Positions 31,311 through 38,830 of a stretch of 38,830 nucleotides of DNA are shown piece by piece. How positions within the stretch are numbered: position 1 is the first letter of the stretch; each line of letters opens with the position of its first letter. This stretch comes from Gammaproteobacteria bacterium (GTDB taxonomy: Bacteria; Pseudomonadota; Gammaproteobacteria; Xanthomonadales; Xanthomonadaceae). A program made the translations under genes and the position numbers. The notes below the pieces were generated by a model. That model was given only the letters and a program-made list of their open reading frames with translations, searched no databases and was not told the DNA's origin. The stretch spans positions 1-38,830 of the forward strand of contig JANXUD010000060.1 in the NCBI GenBank assembly GCA_025352045.1, read 5' to 3'.

Positions 31311-32411
31311 TCACAGGCGCAGGGGCATGACCACGTGCCGGCTGCGCTCATGGCTGGCCTCGCGGATCAGCGCGGAGGAGTTGCCGTCGCGCAGGTTGAT
31401 CACCACCTCGTCCTCGCGCAACGCCGACAGCGCGTCGAGCAGGTAGGTGACGTTGAAACCGACCGCCAGCCCATCCACGCGGGTCTGGGCCTCGACTTCT
31501 TCCTGGGCCTCTTCCTGCTCGGGATTGTGCGCCACGATGCGGAGCTGCCCGGGCGAGACTTCGAGCTTGACGCCGCGGTACTTCTCGTTGGACAGGATGG
31601 CGGCGCGCTGCAGGGCGGCGCGGAGCACCTCCCGGTTGACCCGCACTTCCTTGTCGGCGCCGATCGGGATCACCGCGTCGTAGTCGGGGAAGCGGCCATC
31701 GATCAGCTTGGAGGTAAAGGTCACGTCCTCGCGGCGCATGCGCAGGTGGCTGCGCCCGACCTCGAGTTCCACCTCGCCGTCCCCGCCCTCGAGCAGGCGC
31801 TGCAGCTCCAGCACGCCCTTGCGCGGCAGGATGATCTGCTTGCGGGTCTGGGCGCCGGCGGGCAGCTCGGCTTCGCACAGGGCCAGGCGATGGCCGTCGG
31901 TGGCGACGCAGCGCAGCGAGTTCTCGCGCAGGTCCAGCAACAGGCCGTTGAGGTAATAGCGCACGTCCTGCTGGGCCATGGCGAAGGCGGTGCGCTCGAT
32001 CAGCTCCTTGAGCGAGGACTCAGGGACGCGGACGCGCTCGACCAGCTCCAAGTCCTCGATGGCCGGGAAGTCGATCGCCGCCAGGGTCGCCAGGGTGAAG
32101 CGGCTGCGGCCGGCTTGCACGGTGACCTTGTCGCCCGCTTGGCTGACCGTGATCCGGGCGCCGTCGGGCAGGGCCCGGATGATTTCGAACAGCTTGCGGG
32201 CCGGGATGGTGACTTCGCCGTCCTGGCTTTCATCCACCGCAGTACGGGCCACCATCTCGACTTCGAGATCGGTGCCGGTCATCGACAGCTTGCCGTCCGC
32301 GACCTGGACCAGGAGATTGGCAAGGACCGGCAGGGTCTGTCGTCGCTCGACGACGTTCACGACCTGCTGCAGGGGCTTGAGAAATGCTTCGCGGGGAAGG
32401 CTGAAACGCAT
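31311..32411 (-). CDS. dnaN: DNA polymerase III beta subunit (sliding clamp)
   Basis: The ring-shaped processivity clamp. The 366-residue protein has the three-domain clamp fold. Typical sequences are MRFSLPREAFLKPLQQVVNV at the start, LPVLANLLVQV, the central KGVLELQRLLEGGDGEVELE block and the C-terminal SHERSRHVVMPLRL, whose last residues form part of the partner-binding pocket. The length equals the E. coli protein. It lies 263 bases after dnaA, across the putative origin, and 72 bases before recF. Confidence 0.98.
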   Translation of the reverse strand: MRFSLPREAFLKPLQQVVNVVERRQTLPVLANLLVQVADGKLSMTGTDLEVEMVARTAVDESQDGEVTIPARKLFEIIRALPDGARITVSQAGDKVTVQAGRSRFTLATLAAIDFPAIEDLELVERVRVPESSLKELIERTAFAMAQQDVRYYLNGLLLDLRENSLRCVATDGHRLALCEAELPAGAQTRKQIILPRKGVLELQRLLEGGDGEVELEVGRSHLRMRREDVTFTSKLIDGRFPDYDAVIPIGADKEVRVNREVLRAALQRAAILSNEKYRGVKLEVSPGQLRIVAHNPEQEEAQEEVEAQTRVDGLAVGFNVTYLLDALSALREDEVVINLRDGNSSALIREASHERSRHVVMPLRL

Positions 32412-32431
32412 GCAGAAACCCCAAGATCCAA

Positions 32432-32606
32432 GGTGGATAAATAAGAACTGGTGGTGGTAGAGGGCGCCAGTTTAGCTGAAGTTCAGATCCAACCAATTGA
32501 TAATTAAAGGAAATCTCCGCCAGAGCCCTGTGCGTGAAGCCTATCGGCGCCCGGGATAATCTGTGGATAAGTCCAGGGCCCCGCAACTTCTCCAATCTTA
32601 TCCACA
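32432..32606. other. oriC: Putative chromosomal replication origin (oriC)
   Basis: The dnaN-dnaA gap contains perfect DnaA boxes TTATCCACA at 32562-32570 (minus) and 32598-32606 (plus), in inverted orientation 27 bases apart. A one-mismatch box (TTATCCACC, minus) lies at 32432-32440. Between them is an AT-rich stretch at about 32490-32516 (CAATTGATAATTAAAGGAAA) that could be the unwinding element. The flanking replication genes and divergent gene orientation agree with an origin. The exact extent is inferred; the dnaA-rpmH gap is the alternative or second part. Confidence 0.8.
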
Positions 32607-32674
32607 GCCTGTCCCCAACGCTCCTGCCCAGCCTGCCTGCCACCCACCCACCGCCCGCGGCTTGACGGGCAACA

Positions 32675-34024
32675 TCATTCGGTGAGCTTGCGCACCAGCT
32701 TGTCCCAATCCTCATGCAGCTTGCCGTCGGTGCCGATCAGCTCGCGGATCACCCGGCAGGCATGGAGCACCGTGGTGTGGTCGCGGCCGCCGAACGCATC
32801 GCCGATTTCCGGCAGGCTGTGCTCGGTCAAATCCTTCGCCAGGGCCATCGCCATCTGTCGCGGCCGCGCCAGTGAACGGGTGCGCCGCTTCGACAGCATG
32901 TCCGCCACGCGAAGCTGATAGTAGTCTGCCACGGTCTTCTGGATATTGCTGATCGAGATCACCTGCGCCTGCGCGCGCAGGAGGTCGCGCAGGGTCTCCT
33001 GGGCGAACTCCGGGGTGATGCTGCGGCCCATGAAGTTCGAGCGCGCCGCCAGGGTGTTGAGCGCGCCCTCGAGGTCGCGCACGTTGGAGCGCATTCGCTT
33101 GGCGATCAGGTAGGCCACGTCCTCGGGCAGCTGCATCTTCCGCTCGCTGGCCTTGGCGGTCAGGATGGCCGCGCGGGTTTCGAAGTCGGGCGGCTCGATC
33201 GCCACCGACAGGCCCCAGCCCAGGCGAGATTTAAGCCGGGGCTCGAGGTTTTCCACCTCGCGCGGATAGCGGTCGCAGGTGAGGATGATCTGCTGCTTGC
33301 CGTCGAACAGGGTGTTGAAGGTGTGGAAGAACTCCTCCTGGGTGGTGTTCTTGCCGGCGAAGAACTGGATGTCGTCGATCAGCAGCGCGTCCACCTGCTG
33401 GAACTGGCGCTTGAACTGGTCCATGGATTTCTCCTGCAGCGATTTCATCATCGCGCTGAAGAACTGTTCCGAACGCAGGTAGAGCACGCGCATGCCCGGG
33501 TTGTTGGCGCGCATCAGGTTGCCGGCGGCGTACATGAGGTGGGTCTTGCCCAGGCCCGTGCCGCCGTACAGCAGCAGCGGGTTGTAGTCCCGCCCCGGGT
33601 TCAGGGCGACCTGGAGGGCGGCCGCACGGCCGAGCTGGTTGCTGCGGCCCTCGACGAAATTGTCGAAGGTGTAGTGCTTGTCCAGGTTGCCGGGGAAGTC
33701 CACCGGCGTACGGCCGGCGACCGCCAGGGCAGCGGCGGCCGAGGCGCCGGAGGCGCTGCCGGTGCCGGGCAGCGGGTCGCGCGCGGTCGACGAACCCACC
33801 TCCAGCGCGACCTGGGTGGGCAGGCCCGCGAAATGGCTGATCAGCTCGCGGATGCGCCCGAGGTAGCGCTCGCGGACCGTGTCCACGACGAAGGCGTTCG
33901 GCGCGTAAAGGGTCAGGCCATCGGGCCGGGACGAGGCTTGCAGGGGCTTGAGCCAGGTGTGGACGTCCTCGGCCGAATACTCGGTTTCCAGGCGTTCCAG
34001 GCAGCGGGGCCAGACAGTTTCCAT
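32675..34024 (-). CDS. dnaA: Chromosomal replication initiator DnaA
   Basis: Binds DnaA boxes and unwinds oriC. The 449-residue protein has domain I ([20 protein letters not shown]), an Ala/Ser-rich linker (about 80-105) and the AAA+ domain with Walker [10 protein letters not shown] (154-162) and Walker [10 protein letters not shown]. The C-terminal DNA-binding domain has the signature [12 protein letters not shown] from residue 415. The ATG at 34024 gives the family N-terminus; the longer open frame upstream runs through the promoter region. A perfect DnaA box lies 32 bases upstream of the ATG, which suggests autoregulation. Confidence 0.98.
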   Translation of the reverse strand: METVWPRCLERLETEYSAEDVHTWLKPLQASSRPDGLTLYAPNAFVVDTVRERYLGRIRELISHFAGLPTQVALEVGSSTARDPLPGTGSASGASAAAALAVAGRTPVDFPGNLDKHYTFDNFVEGRSNQLGRAAALQVALNPGRDYNPLLLYGGTGLGKTHLMYAAGNLMRANNPGMRVLYLRSEQFFSAMMKSLQEKSMDQFKRQFQQVDALLIDDIQFFAGKNTTQEEFFHTFNTLFDGKQQIILTCDRYPREVENLEPRLKSRLGWGLSVAIEPPDFETRAAILTAKASERKMQLPEDVAYLIAKRMRSNVRDLEGALNTLAARSNFMGRSITPEFAQETLRDLLRAQAQVISISNIQKTVADYYQLRVADMLSKRRTRSLARPRQMAMALAKDLTEHSLPEIGDAFGGRDHTTVLHACRVIRELIGTDGKLHEDWDKLVRKLTE

Positions 34025-34055
34025 CGAAGTCGCGGGTCCGGCCCGGCTTGCAGGC

Positions 34056-34064
34056 TGTGGATAA
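34056..34064 (-). promoter_or_regulatory. DnaA box in dnaA leader
   Basis: A perfect TTATCCACA on the minus strand, about 10 bases downstream of the predicted dnaA transcription start. DnaA binding here should repress dnaA, as known for dnaA promoters in other bacteria. Confidence 0.8.
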
Positions 34065-34079
34065 GTGGGGCGAGCGGGC

Positions 34080-34108
34080 AGTCTAGCCCCGGTCGCCGGG
34101 GAAGCCAA
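34080..34108 (-). promoter_or_regulatory. Candidate dnaA promoter
   Basis: On the minus strand TTGGCT (34103-34108) and TAGACT (34080-34085) are separated by 17 bases, with transcription expected near 34073. The spacer contains the perfect inverted repeat CCCCGG-CGA-CCGGGG (34087-34101). Confidence 0.5.
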
Positions 34109-34120
34109 GACCGGGTCGAG

Positions 34121-34150
34121 TTGACGGCAAGCCATGATGATTGCTAGACT
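34121..34150 (+). promoter_or_regulatory. Candidate rpmH promoter
   Basis: TTGACG (34121-34126) and TAGACT (34145-34150) are 18 bases apart. The start near 34157 gives a 30-base leader before rpmH. The -35 boxes of this and the divergent dnaA promoter are only 12 bases apart. Confidence 0.55.
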
Positions 34151-34186
34151 TTTTCGTTCTGTTCCGCCGTCTTTCGAGCGCACCCC

Positions 34187-34327
34187 ATGGCCACCAAGCG
34201 TACCTACCAGCCGAGCAACCTGAAGCGCAAGCGCGACCATGGTTTCCGTTCCCGCATGAAGACCGCCGACGGCCGCAAGATCCTGGCCCGTCGCCGCGCC
34301 AAGGGCCGCGCCCGCCTCTGCGTCTGA
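34187..34327 (+). CDS. rpmH: 50S ribosomal protein L34
   Basis: A 46-residue, strongly basic ribosomal protein. It begins [20 protein letters not shown] and continues [20 protein letters not shown], a near-standard L34 sequence. The family length is 44-47. It is the first gene of the rpmH-rnpA-yidC-mnmE run and is divergent from dnaA, as in most proteobacteria. Confidence 0.98.
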   Translation: MATKRTYQPSNLKRKRDHGFRSRMKTADGRKILARRRAKGRARLCV

Positions 34328-34385
34328 CCCCGGTCCCGGCGGCCCGTGCCGCCGTGCCGCATCGCGGCTGTGTCGAACGCCACCC

Positions 34386-34853
34386 GTGAGCGTCACCCCA
34401 ACCCCGACCACCCGACACGGCCATCCGCGCCGCGCCGTCCTGCGCGATGCCGCGCAATTCCAGGCCGTGTTTCGCGACGGCCGCCGACTCAACGGCCCCT
34501 GTTTCCGCTTGCACGCCGCGTTGTCCGCGGCGGACGCAGCCGCGCACGATCCGCGCGTGGCGACGGCCGCGCGACTTGGCGTGACGGTGTCCAAGCGCGT
34601 GGACAAGCATGCCGTCGGCCGCAACCGCATCCGCCGCCAGGTCCGCGAAATCTTCCGGCTGCAGCGCGATGGCCTGCCGCCGGGCGACTACGTCGTGCTG
34701 GCGCTGGCTCAGGCCGCGCGCAGCGACAATGCCGCCTTGCGCCACGAGCTCTTGTCCTTGTTCGAACGCGCCCGCACGTTGAAGCCCAGGGTCGCAGCGG
34801 TCACACTAGCGCCCGCCGACGCGACCGACCGGCCCCTTCCTCCCTCTCCCTGA
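34386..34853 (+). CDS. rnpA: Ribonuclease P protein component
   Basis: The protein subunit that helps RNase P RNA process tRNA 5' ends. The 155-residue basic protein has the RNA-binding signature [14 protein letters not shown] (78-91), preceded by [15 protein letters not shown]. The start is a GTG at 34386, 58 bases after rpmH. The C-terminal 25 residues ([17 protein letters not shown]) are an Ala/Pro tail beyond the usual fold. In many bacteria yidD lies between rnpA and yidC; here the gap to yidC is only 28 bases and yidD is absent. Confidence 0.95.
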   Translation: MSVTPTPTTRHGHPRRAVLRDAAQFQAVFRDGRRLNGPCFRLHAALSAADAAAHDPRVATAARLGVTVSKRVDKHAVGRNRIRRQVREIFRLQRDGLPPGDYVVLALAQAARSDNAALRHELLSLFERARTLKPRVAAVTLAPADATDRPLPPSP

Positions 34854-34881
34854 TGGCGCCTCGCGCCCGGTACGCTCGTCC

Positions 34882-36639
34882 ATGAACCAGACCCGCTCCT
34901 TCCTGTTGATCGCCTGGCTGGCCGTGGCCGCCTTGCTGTGGATCGAGTGGAGCAAGCCGCCCGCGCCGGCGACCGCCAACACCGCCACTGGTTCGCCCGC
35001 GACGGCCACGGTCGCCGCCGATGGCGCGACGCTGGCCCCTGTCGGTGCCTTGCCCGGCGCGCCCGCCGGCAGCAGCGGTGCTGCGCTGGCGCCAGCGGCG
35101 CCGGGCGCCGCCGCGGCAAGCGCTGGCGCGCCCGACCTGATCAACCTCCAGAGCGACACCCTGCAATTGCAGGTCGACCTCGCCGGCGGCCGCGTGCTCG
35201 ATTCGCAACTTCTGCAGTACACGGTCGAGAAAAAGCCGGGCAGTCCGCACGTGCACCTGTTGTCGAGCGGCAACGCCGACTGGTTCGTCGCCGATGCGGG
35301 GCTGATCAGCGTCGACGCGCGTGCCGCGCAGCGCGAACTGCAGCCGCACTTCCAAACCATCGATGGCGGTCGCGATTTCCGCATCGCGCCCGGCGCCTCC
35401 GAGCTCGCCGTACCCGTCACCTGGACCGATCCGCAGACCGGGCTGGCGGTGACGCGCACCCTGCGCCTGGCCCGTGGCAGCTATGTGCTCGAGATCGACG
35501 ACACGGTCGCCAACCGCCGCGCCGCCGCGCAGCGCCTATATCCGGTGGTCGGCCTGTCGCGGGTCGCGCCGCCGCCGCCGCCCAAGCACAGCTTCCTGAC
35601 CAATCCCGACTCGCTCAGCTTCGTGGGCGGCGTGTGGTACAGCCCGGACGCCAAGTACACCAAGGTGGCGTTCAAGGACTTCACTGCGAAGACGCCCGGC
35701 AACGCCGCCGTCACCGGCGGCTGGATCGGCATGCTGCAGCACCATTTCGCCAGCGCCTGGGTGCCGTTCGCCAACGATGCGCAGACCCGCTTCGAAACCT
35801 CGATCGGCGCGCGCGCCGGCGTGCCGCTCTACACCATCCGCAGCATCGCCGCGCCCATGGACCTGGCGCCGGGCACGCAGGCCACGCACCGCAGCCGCCT
35901 GTGGGTCGGTCCCAAGCTGCAGGGGCCGATGGCGCAGGTATCGCCCGAACTGCGGCTCACGGTCGACTACGGACGCCTGACCTTCATCGCCCAGCCACTG
36001 TTCTGGCTGCTGTCGGCGCTGCATCGCCTGTTCGGCAACTGGGGCTGGGCGATCATCGCGATCGTGCTGCTACTGAAGGCGGCGCTGTATCCGCTGTCGA
36101 AGAAGCAGTACCAGAGCATGGCCAAGATGCGCGCCATGCAGCCGCGCATCGAGTCCCTGCGCGAGCGGTATGGCGAAGACAAGCAGGCGATGAACCTGGC
36201 CATGATGGAGCTGTACAAGAAGGAAAAGATCAACCCGATCGGCGGCTGCCTGCCGATCCTGGTGCAGATGCCCGTGTTCTTCGCCCTGTACTGGGTGCTG
36301 CTGGAAACCGTCGAGCTGCGCCATGCGCCGTGGATGGGCTGGATCCAGAACCTGACCGCGCCCGATCCGTATTACGTCCTGCCGGCGCTGAACCTGCTGG
36401 TGATGTTCCTGACCCAGCGCATGACGCCAACGCCAGGCATGGACCCGATGCAGAAGAAGATGATGCAGGTCATGCCGCTGGTCTTCGGCGTCATGATGAT
36501 GTTTTTCCCGGCGGGCCTGGTGCTGTACTGGGTCACCAACGGCGGCCTCGGCCTGCTGCAGCAGTGGTGGATGACGCGCGTGCACGGCCCCAACGCCAAG
36601 CCGCCGGCGGGCAAGATGCCCGCCACGGTTTCCCGCTAG
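34882..36639 (+). CDS. yidC: Membrane protein insertase YidC
   Basis: Inserts and folds inner-membrane proteins, alone or with SecYEG. The 585-residue protein has an N-terminal anchor ([18 protein letters not shown]), an Ala/Pro/Gly-rich stretch (about 28-78) and a large periplasmic beta domain to about residue 355. The conserved five-helix core follows, with [59 protein letters not shown] and [13 protein letters not shown]. The length is close to other gammaproteobacterial YidC proteins. The ATG at 34882 lies 28 bases after rnpA, and mnmE follows after 7 bases. Confidence 0.97.
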   Translation: MNQTRSFLLIAWLAVAALLWIEWSKPPAPATANTATGSPATATVAADGATLAPVGALPGAPAGSSGAALAPAAPGAAAASAGAPDLINLQSDTLQLQVDLAGGRVLDSQLLQYTVEKKPGSPHVHLLSSGNADWFVADAGLISVDARAAQRELQPHFQTIDGGRDFRIAPGASELAVPVTWTDPQTGLAVTRTLRLARGSYVLEIDDTVANRRAAAQRLYPVVGLSRVAPPPPPKHSFLTNPDSLSFVGGVWYSPDAKYTKVAFKDFTAKTPGNAAVTGGWIGMLQHHFASAWVPFANDAQTRFETSIGARAGVPLYTIRSIAAPMDLAPGTQATHRSRLWVGPKLQGPMAQVSPELRLTVDYGRLTFIAQPLFWLLSALHRLFGNWGWAIIAIVLLLKAALYPLSKKQYQSMAKMRAMQPRIESLRERYGEDKQAMNLAMMELYKKEKINPIGGCLPILVQMPVFFALYWVLLETVELRHAPWMGWIQNLTAPDPYYVLPALNLLVMFLTQRMTPTPGMDPMQKKMMQVMPLVFGVMMMFFPAGLVLYWVTNGGLGLLQQWWMTRVHGPNAKPPAGKMPATVSR

Positions 36640-36646
36640 CGGCACC

Positions 36647-37993
36647 ATGGCGGCGCGCGACGTCCGCGACACGATCGCCGCCGTCGCCACCGCGGCCGGC
36701 GCGGCCGGCATCGGCATCGTCCGCCTGTCCGGCCCGCGCGCCATCGCCATCGCGCAGGCCCTCACCGGCGCCACCTTGCAGCCGCGCCGAGCGCACTACC
36801 TGCGCTTCCTCGACGCCGACGGCGCGGTCATCGACGATGGCCTCGCCCTGTCCTTTCCCGCGCCGCGTTCCTACACCGGCGAGGATGTCGTGGAGTTGCA
36901 GGCCCACGGCAGCCCGGTCCTGCTCGCGCAATTGCTGCGCCGCTGCCTCGCGCTCGGCGCGCGCGCCGCGCGGCCCGGCGAGTTCACCGAACGCGCCTTC
37001 CTGGAGGGAAGGCTCGACCTCGCCCAGGCCGAAGCCGTCGCCGACCTGATCCACGCCGGCAGCGCCGCCGCGGCGCGCGCGGCACGGCGGTCGCTCGACG
37101 GCGAGTTTTCGCGCGCGGTCGCCGAGCTTGCCGAGGGACTGTCGGTGCTGCGCATGCATGTCGAAGCGGCGTTCGATTTTCCCGACGAGGACATCGACCT
37201 GCTGGCGACGCCTGCACTCGCCGCGCGCCTGGACGACGTGCGCGACGCGCTGTCAGCCCTTCGCGCCCGGGCCGAACGGGGCCGCCGCCTGGTCGACGGC
37301 CTGCACGTGGTGATCGCCGGGCCACCCAATGTCGGCAAGAGTTCGCTGCTCAATGCGCTGGTGGCCGAGGACCGCGCCATCGTCAGCGCGATCGCCGGCA
37401 CCACCCGCGACCTGTTGCGCGAGGACCTGCAGCTGGACGGCGTCGCGCTCACCCTGGTGGACAGCGCAGGCTTGCACGCCTCGGGCGATCCGCTGGAGGC
37501 CGAAGGCATGCGCCGGGCGCGCGCGGAACTGTCGCGCGCCGACCTGGTGCTGGCGGTGCTGGACGCCAGCGCCTCGGACGAGGGCGCGTGCGACGCACTG
37601 GCCGCCGAGTTGCCCGCGGGCGTGGCGGTGCTCTGGCTGCTCAACAAATGCGACCTCGTGCCTGCCGCCGCCCCGCCATTGTCACCGGAGGCGCTGGCGG
37701 TATCGGCGCGCACCGGCGCCGGACTGGAGGCCCTGCGCGACCGCCTGCGGGTGGCCGCCGGCCACGACCTCGGTGCCGGCGGCAGCTTCAGCGCCCGTGC
37801 GCGCCACCTGGACGCGCTCGACCGTTGCGCTGCGGCGCTGTCCACGGCCGGACGACAACTGGCCGCCGGCCAGGCCGAACTGGCGGCGGAGGACTTGCGC
37901 CTGGCGCAGGCCGCGCTGGGGCAGGTCACGGGGATGGTGGATGCGGACATGCTGCTCGGCCGGATCTTTGCCGGCTTCTGCATCGGCAAGTAG
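36647..37993 (+). CDS. mnmE: tRNA modification GTPase MnmE
   Basis: With MnmG it modifies U34 of certain tRNAs (the carboxymethylaminomethyl pathway). The 448-residue protein has the formyl-THF-binding N-terminal domain ([34 protein letters not shown]) and a helical domain. The inserted G domain has G1 GPPNVGKSS (225-233), GTTRD (251-255), DSAG (272-275) and NKCD (333-336). The invariant C-terminal FCIGK (444-448) carries the catalytic-type Cys. It starts seven bases after yidC, so the two are probably co-transcribed. The partner mnmG is not in the window. Confidence 0.97.
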   Translation: MAARDVRDTIAAVATAAGAAGIGIVRLSGPRAIAIAQALTGATLQPRRAHYLRFLDADGAVIDDGLALSFPAPRSYTGEDVVELQAHGSPVLLAQLLRRCLALGARAARPGEFTERAFLEGRLDLAQAEAVADLIHAGSAAAARAARRSLDGEFSRAVAELAEGLSVLRMHVEAAFDFPDEDIDLLATPALAARLDDVRDALSALRARAERGRRLVDGLHVVIAGPPNVGKSSLLNALVAEDRAIVSAIAGTTRDLLREDLQLDGVALTLVDSAGLHASGDPLEAEGMRRARAELSRADLVLAVLDASASDEGACDALAAELPAGVAVLWLLNKCDLVPAAAPPLSPEALAVSARTGAGLEALRDRLRVAAGHDLGAGGSFSARARHLDALDRCAAALSTAGRQLAAGQAELAAEDLRLAQAALGQVTGMVDADMLLGRIFAGFCIGK

Positions 37994-38007
37994 GCCACTG
38001 CAGCACG

Positions 38008-38036
38008 GCGCACGGCAGGCGCACGGCAGGCGCACG
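38008..38036. repeat. Short tandem repeat after mnmE
   Basis: The 11-base unit GCGCACGGCAG occurs twice in full and once in part (7 bases), 15 bases after the mnmE stop. A further GCACGG lies just before it. No function is evident. Confidence 0.7.
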
Positions 38037-38135
38037 CTCAGCCGGGCCTGATCCATCCGTGGCGCAACGACTAGTAGGGTTGTACTGGACGCGAGCGTCG
38101 AGCGTCGATTGGATCACGCCGCGAACGCAAATGGC

Positions 38136-38164
38136 TTGACAACGCGGTCACCGTCTTGTGTTCT
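38136..38164 (+). promoter_or_regulatory. Candidate promoter of lipoprotein gene
   Basis: A perfect TTGACA (38136-38141) is followed after 17 bases by TGTTCT (38159-38164), a weak -10. Transcription near 38171 would leave a 40-base leader before the ATG at 38211. Confidence 0.4.
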
Positions 38165-38210
38165 GAAAGCCACGCGCGTTTCCCGCCTGCCCGCCTGTGA
38201 GCCCATCGCC

Positions 38211-38830
38211 ATGGTTTCCGTCCGTCCGACTGCCACGCCCCTTCGCTGGGCCCTCGCCACTGCCCTCGGTCTGGGTCTCGCTGCCTGCTCCAAGCCGGCG
38301 CCGGCACCCACGCCGCCGGCTGCCGCGCAGGCGGCCGCCGCTGTCGCGGACGCGCAGGCCGCCGCGCAGGCCGCCGCGGCGCAACAGGCCGCCGCACTCG
38401 CCGCGCTTTCCACCGACGAGTTGAAGGCGCGCGGCCGCCAGGCGCTGCGTGAGCAACGCATCTACAGTCCCGCCGGCAACAACGCGATGGAGTACTACAT
38501 CGCGCTGCGCAAGAAGAGCGCCAAGCCCGACGCCTCGGCCGAAAGCGCGCTGATGGACCTGCAGCCGTACGCGGTGATCGCCGCCGAGCAGGCCCTGGCC
38601 AAGGAAGACTTCAGCGAGGCCGAGCGGCTGCGCGGCCTGATCGCCGCGGCAGATCCCCAGGCGCCATCGCTGGCCCGCATCGGCGACGCGATCACCAAGG
38701 GCCGCGCCGCCCAACTCGCCCGCGCCAGCACCGCGTCGACGGATGCCGCCGCCAAGCTGGCCGTCGACGAAGCGGCTAAGGCCAAGGCACTCGCCAAGAC
38801 GCAGGCCGATGCCGCCGCCGCGCTCGCCGC
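38211..38830 (+). CDS. Ala-rich lipoprotein, partial (possible TonB-like)
   Basis: The frame is open from an ATG at 38211 to the right edge, so about 206 residues are visible. A lipoprotein signal is clear (WALATALGLGLAAC), with lipobox LAAC and Cys26 as the lipidated residue. Next come a Pro/Ala linker (SKPAPAPTPPAA) and a long Ala/Gln heptad-like stretch (AAAVADAQAAAQAAAAQQAA). A helical region follows (LKARGRQALREQRIYSPAGN, then MEYYIALRKKSAKPDASAES), then more Ala/Lys-rich sequence. From memory, Xanthomonadaceae genomes carry an 'energy transducer TonB' lipoprotein of this style after mnmE. The C-terminal domain that would prove it is outside the window. Confidence 0.7.
   Translation, partial: MVSVRPTATPLRWALATALGLGLAACSKPAPAPTPPAAAQAAAAVADAQAAAQAAAAQQAAALAALSTDELKARGRQALREQRIYSPAGNNAMEYYIALRKKSAKPDASAESALMDLQPYAVIAAEQALAKEDFSEAERLRGLIAAADPQAPSLARIGDAITKGRAAQLARASTASTDAAAKLAVDEAAKAKALAKTQADAAAALA

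Noticed and set aside
32412-34186. Horizontal transfer or a mobile element near the origin
   Set aside because: Gene order is the standard proteobacterial origin cluster, with no transposase, integrase, tRNA or terminal repeat.

Overview
The DNA is very GC-rich and carries the gene order dnaA-dnaN-recF-gyrB on one side and rpmH-rnpA-yidC-mnmE on the other, followed leftwards by a TPR gene and tonB-exbB-exbD-exbD next to pdxJ. This order, the protein sequences and a REP-type GGGAGCGGCTTC palindrome point to a gammaproteobacterium of the Xanthomonadaceae (Lysobacteraceae) group, such as a Lysobacter/Luteimonas-like genus. The genus is an inference from gene order and recalled protein families, not from a database search.

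Layout. 1-10.4 kb, all on the minus strand: a TldD/PmbA-family pair (one member with a Tat signal), an EamA exporter, an unrecognised coiled-coil protein, folE, a TetA-like MFS transporter, three L,D-transpeptidase genes and rlmI. 10.4-13.5 kb, plus strand: a REP pair, a rhomboid protease, a membrane diguanylate cyclase and phhA. 13.5-19.6 kb: a DUF2306-like membrane protein (minus), then a DesK/DesR-like two-component pair, fbp, a GlsB-type small membrane protein, a cardiolipin synthase and an unknown small membrane protein (plus). 19.6-23.4 kb: a large periplasmic-propeller diguanylate cyclase (minus), divergent from pdxJ (plus). 23.4-27.2 kb, minus: TPR protein, tonB, exbB and two exbD paralogues sharing a 63-bp identical block. 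27.5-34.0 kb, minus: gyrB, recF, dnaN, dnaA. 34.2-38.0 kb, plus: rpmH, rnpA, yidC, mnmE. The window ends inside an Ala-rich lipoprotein gene. No gap between genes exceeds about 265 bases.

The right half is the chromosome replication origin region. The dnaN-dnaA gap holds two perfect inverted DnaA boxes, a third near-match and an AT-rich patch. The dnaA-rpmH gap holds back-to-back promoters, with another perfect DnaA box just downstream of the predicted dnaA start point. Two 16-bp ParB-binding (parS) palindromes lie inside recF, so replication initiation and chromosome segregation signals sit within 4 kb of each other. The left half is mostly envelope, transport, c-di-GMP and small-metabolite housekeeping. 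I found no mobile element, phage, CRISPR array, tRNA or rRNA, and no convincing wholly new multi-gene system. The most unusual points are the parS sites embedded in recF codons, the TldD pair with a single Tat signal, the L,D-transpeptidase with a degenerate second catalytic domain, and the exbD repeat.
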